From assembly GCA_905221605.1 (NCBI GenBank), contig CAJNDS010002157.1, positions 1,062,501-1,126,500 on the forward strand: 64,000 nucleotides of DNA, written 5' to 3'. The DNA is from Symbiodinium natans. Taxonomy: Eukaryota > Sar > Dinophyceae > Suessiales > Symbiodiniaceae. This document shows positions 38,901 through 47,900 of this stretch, in pieces (positions within the stretch are counted from its first letter, which is position 1; every line of letters begins with the position of its first letter). The translations under genes and the position numbers were made by a program. The notes under the pieces were generated by a model. The model was not told where the DNA came from. It saw nothing but the letters and a program-made list of their open reading frames with translations, and ran no database searches.

Positions 38901-41900
38901 GGGTTTAGTTAGGGTTTAGGGTTTAGGGTTTAGGGTTTAGGGTTTAGGGGTTTAGGGGTTTAGGGGTTTAGGGGTTTAGGGGTTTAGGGGTTTAGGGGTT
39001 TAGGGGTGTAGGGGTTTAGGGGTTTAGGGGTTTAGGGGTTTAGGGGTTTAGGGGTTTAGGGGTTTAGGGGTTTAGGGGTTTAGGGGTTTAGGGGTTTAGG
39101 GGTTTAGGGTTTAGGGTTTAGGGTTTAGGGTTTAGGGTTTAGGGTTTAGGCCTTAGGCCTTAGGCCTGAGGAAGGAATACCGGCTTGGAGTGTTTCGGGC
39201 CTAGGAAAAAATGCCGGTTTACGAAGGATCCTACAAGAACGGCTTCAGGCTTGGGGTGGAGGGTTTTGGGGTTTTGGGGTTGAGGGCTTTAGGCTTTAGG
39301 GTTTAGGGTTTAGGGCTTAGGGTTTAGGGTTTAGGGTTTAGGGTTTAGGGTGTAGGGCTTAGGGTGTTTAAGGATGTTCGGGTTTTCGGGTCCTAGGATT
39401 CTGGGCTTTGGGGAAGTAGGTTTGAGCACTTTTGGAGCTTGGGGCGTCAGGGCTCGTGAGGGATTCTTGCGAGATGCTTTAGGCTTTTTGGCTGCAGGCG
39501 ATGTTGTGCACAACTCTCAACCCTAAACCCTCGACCCGAAAAACCCGAAACCCGAAACCCCAAACCCCAAACCCCAAACCCTAAACCCTAAGCCCTAAAC
39601 CCTAAACCCTAAACCCTCAACCCAAAACATGATCTCCGTCACCGCCGCATCCTGGAAACAATCGTCTTCGCCCCGGCTCTTTGCTGGCGGTCAAGTTCTA
39701 GGAAACCACATAAGACTACTCTTCTGGGGGTCCCTTATTCTTAGGCTCTAGGATCTAGGGTCTAGGGTTTAGGGTTTAGGGTCTAGGGTCTAGGGTCTAG
39801 GGTTTAGGGTTTAGGGTTTAGGGTTTAGGGTTTAGGGTTCAGGGTTTAGGGTTTAGGGTTTAGGGTTGAGGGTTGAGGGTTTAGGGTTTAGGGTTTCGGG
39901 TTTAGGGACATCCAAATCCTGAAGTCGTAAATCCTGAGCACAGGCCCTAAACCCGATACCCAAATACCCTCAAGCCAACCTCCTAAAACCCTAAACCCTA
40001 AACCCTACACCCTACACCCTACACCCTACACCCTACACCCTAAACCCTAAACCCTAAACCCTAAACCCTAAACCCTAAACCCTAAACCCCAAACCCTAAA
40101 CCCTAAACCCTAAACCCTAAACCCTAAACCCTAAACCCTCAAACCAAACTACACCTCAACCCGAAAGTCGCAACCCAGATACCTTTTTGCTTAAACCCTA
40201 AACTTCTGACACCCTAAACCCTGAACCCGAATCCCCTGAACCCTAAACCCCTAAACCTAAACCTCTAAACCCTAGGCTTCTGAAACCCTAAACCCTCCTA
40301 AACCCTAAACCCCAAACCCCTAAACCCCTAAACCCCTAAACCCCTAAACCCCTAAACCCCCAAACCCCCAAACCCCTAAAACCCCTAAACCCCTAAACCC
40401 CTAAACCCCTAAACCCCTAAACCCCTAAACCCCTAAACCCCTAAACCCCTAAACCCCTAAACCCCTAACCCCCTAAACCCCCTAAACCCCCTAAACCCCT
40501 AAACCCCTAAACACCTAAAAACCCTAACCCCTAAACCCCTAAACCCCTAAACCCCTAAACCCCTAAACCCCTAAACCCCTAAACCCCTAAACCCCTAAAC
40601 CCCTAAACCCTAAACCCTAAACCCTAAACCTTCCCTCCGAAGTCCAAGTCGCCCCTACGCCCAGGTCGGAGTCGGAGAGGAAGACCGCCGAGTCCCCAGC
40701 CTCTTAGGGTTTGGGGTTTAGGGTTTAGGGTTTGGGGTTTAGGGTTTCGGGTTTAGGGTTTGGGGTTTAGGGTTTAGGGTTCAGGGTTCAGGGTTCAGGG
40801 TTTAGGATTTAGGGTTTAGGGTTTGGGGTTTGCCCAGCCTTGCGCATGCCGTTGAGGCCGCGCTGGGTCCCCAAGACGATGCCAATCTGAAGGCTCGGCT
40901 TCCAGGTTGAGGTGTTTCGGGCTTAGGGTTTAGGGTTTAGGGTTTAGGGATTAGGGATTAGGGATTAGGGTTTAGGGTTTCGGGTTTAGGGTTTAGGGTT
41001 TCGGGTTTCAAGGGAGTAAAGGAGGGACTATTATCAGGGACCTTAGGGGGTTATTTAGGGGCCATAAGGTGTGTCTGTGTGTCTATATATGTATATGTTT
41101 ATTTATTTATCTATTTATTTATTTATTTGTTTATCTATTTGTTTATTTAAATGCATATAGAGGGTTGTATATGGGTTATACAGGGGGGTTAGATTAAGGG
41201 TCCCTTCTAATGCTTATGCATCTTAAGGGTTGTGGGTTTAGGGTTGAGGGTTGATGGGTTCATCGGGTTTCCTTGGGGGTTTTGGTGATAGTTGAGTTAC
41301 GGGGTCTCCGCCAGCGGATGCAAATATGGGGCTGAAACATATCCACCAAGCCTCTCACCCTAAACCCTAAGACCCTGAAACCCGAAACGCTGAAACCCTA
41401 AACCCTGTGACTACCTCAATAAACCTCAAACCCTAACACCCTATACTCAAAAGCCCCACACCCACCAACATTAAAGACCTGAAGCACAACACCTACTGCC
41501 CTTAAGGTCTGTAACGAAACCCTCAGCCCTCCCTAAGGTTGTCGTTGTCCAGGGGTTTCGCTGATGACAGGGAACCCTACACCCTAAATTCAGGATTAAA
41601 TAGGGTTAGGACTTAGGCCCAACTTTGAGAACCCAAAATCACCGAACTCGTGGATTGCCTAGATGGAAGGGGCCGCATAGCAAAGAAACCTCGCCAACCC
41701 TAAACCCTAGACCCTAAACACCAAGCCTAAGCACCTAACACCTAAACCCTAAACCCTAAACCCTGAACCCTAAACCCTAAACCGTAAACCCTAAACCATA
41801 GGCCGCCCGCGCCAGGCGGCGGCCGGTACAACTGAACGCTACCGCTTCGAGATCTGCTTGCTTTGCCAAGCAGATCGAGCTTGCCACACCTGATGCATCC

Positions 41901-44900
41901 CTGCTAGCCATAGGGCACAATGTAATAATGGATTAACCCTAAACCCCCGACGCGCGACCCCGGCGGGGGAGGTCGGGCCTAAGAAGCTGTTGCGCCCTCG
42001 CGAGGTTGCCCCCGCCAGCAGGGTTGCCCCCACCAGCCAGGGTTGGCCCCGCCAGGGTTGCCCCCGCCAGGGTTGCCCCCACCAGGGTTGCCCCCGGCCA
42101 GGGTTGCCCCCAGGGTTGCCCCTGGCAGGGTTGCCCCCGCCAGGGTTGCCCCCCCGCCAGGGTTGGCTTGGCCCCGCCAGGGTTGCCCCCGCCAGGGTTG
42201 CCCCCACTAGGGTTGCCCCCGCCAGGGTTGCCCCGGTCGGGGTTGCCCCCCACCAGGGTTGCCCCGCAGGGTTGCCCCGGCAGGGTGACAGGGTTGCCCG
42301 GGTTGCCCCCAGTTGTATCGGGAATTGGCCTCGCCGCCAATTCAGGAATCGTGCACCTATATGCTTCGTCGTCCATGAGGTTTATACTCCTTGCCCCCGC
42401 CAGGGTTGCAAGGGCCAGGGTTGCCACCACGGGTGTCTTCGAGGTTTGCCCCCACCAATGTTCCCTCTGCCAGGGTTGCCCCCGCCAGGGTTGCCCCCGC
42501 CAGGGTTGCCCCCGCCAGGGTTGCCCCCGCCAGGGTGGCCCCCGCCAGGGTTGCCCCACCAGGATGCCCCAGGGTTGCCCCCACCATTTTTCATATTTTT
42601 AATCCACATTTTCTATCTTCTAATACTCCTTTAAGGAATTCCACTAATAATAAAATAGCATTTTTCCTTTCATTATTATCGGCTTCTCTTCTTTCTCACA
42701 TCCAGATAATGCATTAGAAGCATGTGGGTTACTTACTCCTTTACATATCGTACCTGAATGGTATTTCTTATGCCAATTGCTATGTTACAAGCTGTACCAA
42801 ATGAAAATGCAGGATTCATTATCTTATTTACTTCTTTCTTCATCCTATTTTACTTTATGAGTAGTCTTTCAATGTCATTCTATTTTGTAATTAAGACGTC
42901 CAGTAGATTTAATGGTTTTTATCGCAACCCCGCCGGGTTGCCCAGTTTTACCCCTGCCAGGGTTGCCCCCGCCAGGGTTGCCCCCACCAGCATTGCCCCC
43001 GCCAGGGTCGCCGCCGAGTTCGGGTTGCCCTTACAGGGTTGCCCAGGGTGACAGGGTTGCCCCGTCAGGGTTCCACGCCTCCTCACGTCGCCGACTCAGG
43101 AATTGTGCACCTTCTCTGCGACGGCCCTGCCCACCTCGTCCTCCTCGCGCGCTGGCGAGGCTTCGTCGTCCTTCTCTATGAAGTTTTGTTTAGTTGCCGA
43201 GCAGGGCTTCAAGTGCCATATGGGCCCCGGATGCTTGAAGGGCCCTGTCTAAGTTCTCAATTAATTGCCAGGGTTTCCCATTAGTAGTCGCCCCCGCCAA
43301 AACCCCGCCAGGATTGCCCCCGCCAAGGTTGGCAGAGTTGCCCCCGCCACACCCCGCCACGGTTGCCGCCCGCCAGGGTTGCCCCCCGCCGGCCCTTGCG
43401 CGACCTCGCTGGGGAGGCCGGGCCCAAGACGCACGACCCCAGCATAGGAGGTCCTGCCAAAAAAAAACCAGGCTGGGCCAGAGAAGCCCTTGCGCCAGCG
43501 GTGGCCGGAGTTGAGCGCTTGGCACTCGCCATTCTGCCATATGAATGAGCTTGGGTCCGGAATTGGGCTTGAGGGTGTCTTAAACACAGTATGGGTGAAA
43601 CAGATTGTCCCGCTCTCTGTTGATCCAGGAAAGTGCAGGCTCAAGCAACAGCAGCAGTCAACACGTCCCCCCCCTTTCTCGGGGGAGGCGACCTTGGCGG
43701 GGGAGGTCGGGCCCTGAGAAGCCCTTGCGCCTCCGCCGTAGCCCACCAGGGTTCCCCCCACCCCCCCCCAGAATTGCCCGAACAGTTTGGTTTTGTTTGC
43801 GGTTGCCCCCACCAGTGGCAGGGTTGGTTGCCCCTGCAGGGTTGCCCCCGCCAGGGTTGCCCCCGCCAGGGATGCCCCCGCCAGGGTTGCCCCGCCAGGG
43901 TTGCCGCTGCGAGGGCGTTGCCGCTGCAGGGTTCGCCGCCAAATTGGGCGGGTGACTTGCCCCTGCCAGGGTTGTCCGCCAGGGCTACCCCCGCCAGGGT
44001 TGCCCCCGCCAGGGTTGCCCCGCCAGGCTTGCCCTACCCCACCAAAAAAAAACCCTAAAAACTAAGTGGTTCTTAACTCCCATGAACCTCAACCACCGCC
44101 ATGGTGACAGGGTTGCCCCTGCCAGGGTTGCCAGTGTTACAGTGACAGGGTTGCCCCCGCCAGCCCGCCAGGCTTGGTGGGTGACAAGGCAAACCAACCG
44201 GTTGGCCCCTGACAGGGTTGGCACCCGCCAGGGTTGCCCTGCCAGGGTTACCCCACCAAAAAAACCCTAAAAACTAAGTGGTTCTTAAGTCTCATGAACC
44301 TGAACCACCGCCATGCTGACAGGGTTGCCCCTGCCAGGGTTGCCAGTGTTACAGTGACAGGGTTGCCCCCGCCAGGGTTGCCCCCGCCAGATTTGCCCCC
44401 GCCAGGGTTGCCCCCACCAAAGTTGTTTTCATCAAAGTTGCCCCTGACCCAGAACCCCCCCCCCCCAGGGTTGCCCCGCCACTAGATAACTGTACTTATA
44501 ACCCTACTTATAATACATCTAAAGGCCTTTTGGGGGTTATTCCAATGAGGGTTATAAGAGCAGTTAAAAGTGGTTCTTAAGTCCATCAACCTCCAAGCAG
44601 GGTTGCCCCCGCCCGAGCTGCCCCCGCCAGAGTGCCCTGGCAGGGTTGCCCCCGCCAGGGTTGCCCCCGCCAGGGTTGCCCCCGCCAGGGTTGCCCCCGC
44701 CAGGGTTGCCCCCGCCAGGGTTGCCAGCGTTGCCCCCGCCGGGTTGCCCCCGCCAGGGTTGCCCCCCGCCATGGCTTAGCTATGCGCTTGAGATTGTCTT
44801 AAACGGGTGAATTTTGATTGTCCCGATCCTGGAAAGTGTAGGCTCAAGCAACAGCAGCAGTCATACCTCCCATCCCGGCCATCGGGGACAGTCGAGGTGA

Positions 44901-47900
44901 AAGCCCCCTTGGTAGGGGGACCGGTTAGACCGCTCTAAACCCGAAAAAGGCGGTAGTTTGGGTGGTTGGGGTGGGATCCGCTGCACCGAGGCGGCCCGAC
45001 CCGCCACCACTCCCTGGTGGGTCGGGACCGCGGCACTTCGGAACACCCTAAACCCTAAACCCTAAACCCCAAACCCTAAACCTTAAACCCTAAACCCTAA
45101 ACCCTAACCCGAAACGACCAAATTCTGGAGCTCTCGAGGCCCCGAGCTACGGTGAGTTCCCAGACAAAACCCAAAGCACCCGACCCAAGATAGGGTTTAG
45201 GGTCTAGGGTTTAGGGTTTAAGGATTACGGTATAGTTTAGGGTTTTGGGTGTAGGGTTTAGGGCTCAGGGTTGAAGGTCCTCATAACCACTCTCGAAAGT
45301 GGCAGCAATCATCAACGCGAAAACGATAGCACACGTACTAGACACAAGTACAAACAGTGATAAGTGACAAGGCTGAGGGAAACGCATAGCGATCGTACTT
45401 CTACAAAACACTGCAGATACTAGTTGCCATGACTTGAGTTTGGCTGAACGGGCTTCAGGGTTTTGGGCTTCACAGGGTGTGGGGCTGAAAGGTTTTACAG
45501 TTTTACAGGCATTTCAGGCTTAGAGCCTTGGGTGCTGAGGATCTGAAAGCGCCCTTAACACCCGACTTACACCTGCAAGACAAGCAGCGACAGACGTAAA
45601 GAGCACATGGCCCATGAAGATATCGATGGCCAGCATAGAGGAGAGCATGAAGTAGAGAATGAACATGCCTTGCGGGTTTAGGGTTTAGTGCTTAGGGTCT
45701 AGGGTTTAGGGTTTAGGGTTTAGGGTTTAGGGCTGAGGGCTTAGGGTTTAGGGTTTAGGGCTTAGGGTTTCTGTGCCTCAGAGCTAGTGGCCTTTGGTTC
45801 TCATGAGGAAATAAAGATCCTTCCGCGCCATAATCCTGAAACGCGAAGAGAGGCTGCGGGCTGCCCTGACCCCTCGAAACGCTTGCGGCCACTGGGCGAG
45901 CCCCTTGGCAGCTCTCATCACCCTACTTGGAGGTTCAATGGTACTTACTAACGAAGTATGACCTATATCCCTATTACAAGTCCCCTAAGTCAAGTTAATC
46001 CCTTCCCCCTTTTATTAAATGCCCCCCTAATAATAAAACACTTTCCGGAAAATCCTGCCGAAACCGAGCCCGCCTGTTAAACCCTATTCCGAATTAGGGG
46101 GGGTGGTTCAGGCCTCCAATCAACCCCTCAACACGAATAAAACCAATCAACCCCTCAACACGAATCTTTCTCTTTCTCTCTTTCAGTTTACACCATACTT
46201 ACTTAAGTTGATTACTTGAGTAACCCTGAAGTCTAATGAATTATGACATTTCGATAAGAATACCCCCTAATAATAAAAACACTTTTCGAATTTTTAAAGG
46301 GGGGGGGCCCCGTTTAATATTAGGGGGAAGGGATTACCTAGGCAAATCATTGGGTTAGAAGTACACCATGAACCTCCAAGTACCCAAGGCTCCACTTGAC
46401 TTGAATTGGCAACAAGCACACGAGCACCGACAACAAGTGCACCGAAGGTCTTGCACAGGCTGCTCATCAAGATGAACACTTTACGCTGCGAGTTCTCAAG
46501 GTTTCGGGTTTACCGGTCGGCTGCTGTCCGGCGTCTGGTTCCTCGACCCGCGGTCGCGTTTCGCATCTGAAGCCCGACCGCGCAGATGGGAAGCTCGGAG
46601 GTGTACCGCTTGGACCGCAGACGTCCACGTCCTGTGCAAGGCATCTGCAATTGCTATGCTTACGAGTACTCTGACTCTTATTCGCCTCTCTGATGACTAC
46701 GACTAAGAGAATGAACATGCCTTGCCCAGCAGCCCTAGAGCTGACGCTTCTGTTACGATAAGAACGGCTGCTCTTCTTCCTGTTAAATGTGTGGGCCGTC
46801 CGTGGCAACACTAAGAACCTCGGGACCTGGAAGCTGTGTTGGCCGAAGGGCTCCAACATAAGGTTTTGGGTTTAGGGTTTAGGGTTTAGGGTTTAGGGTT
46901 TAGGGTTTAGGGTTTAGGGTTTAGGGTTTAGGGTCCTTTAGCCCAGAATCCTGAACAAATCCTGAGAGCAATATAGGAGATCAGGGACCCCGCAGGGTTC
47001 CAACATGTGCGAAGAACCGAAGCCAAGCTGCTCCCATTGCAGGCCACGCACTCCGACTGCCTGGGTATGTGGGGTTCAGGAGTTGGCCCTAAACCCTAAA
47101 CCCTAAACCCTAAACCCTAAACCCTAAACCCTAAACCCTAAACCCTAAACCCTAAACCCTAAACCTTGGGGTTTGAGGGTTGAAGGTTGAGGATTGGGCC
47201 CTGAACCCCAAAGCCCTCGGGTTGAGATTGGTGGGCTTGGTCATATAGCCCTAAAACCCTAAACCCTAAACCCTAAACCCTAAACCCTGAAACCCTGTCA
47301 GACATGCGGTCCCAGCGGCCAGGGGAGAGGGTGGCAGCGGCTCGCGCAGAGCGACTCGAAGCTGAGCCCCTGCCTCTGCTGAGGTTGGGGGTTTAGGGTT
47401 TAGGGTCTAGGGTTTAGGAGGGTTTAGGAGGGTTTAGGAGGGTTTAGGAGGGTTTAGGAGGGTTTAGGGTTTAGGGTTTAGGGTGGTTTAGGGTTTAGGG
47501 TTTAGGGTTTAGGGTTTAGGGTTTAGGGTTCAGGGTTTAGGGCCCCATTTGAGGGTTGAGGGTTTAGGGTTTACGGGTCTCGGGCCAAACTTTGAGGGTG
47601 GCGCCCTTTCATGCTTCGAAGAGGGCTTCGTCCGGGGGCCTGGGGGTTTTGCAGGCCTTGCTGGGTTGGAGAGCTGAGTGTGCAGGGTCCAGGGTTTAGG
47701 GTTCAGGGTGGAGGGTGTTTAGGGTTTAGCCAGGAAGGCCCTTGGCTTCTAAACTTGGCCCACATGGCTGAGGGCTCGTGGCGCTTGCCATTTACAGGAT
47801 CCTCCGAAACCCCCGTACCCAACGACAGCCCCGTAGTATAGGGCCTGTTTAGAATGGGTCTGCTGCAGAGCTTCCCATGCTGCAGGAGACCGAAACTCCA

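Noticed and set aside
39190-39245. MORN-like plus-strand reading [11 protein letters not shown]
   Set aside because: Only one repeat-length match, on the opposite strand to all neighbours; likely chance.
41939-42634. Collagen-like or ARVAP/GLPPP repeat proteins of up to 214 residues on both strands
   Set aside because: A 15-bp repeat without stops opens all frames; there is no splice or start context and no preferred frame.
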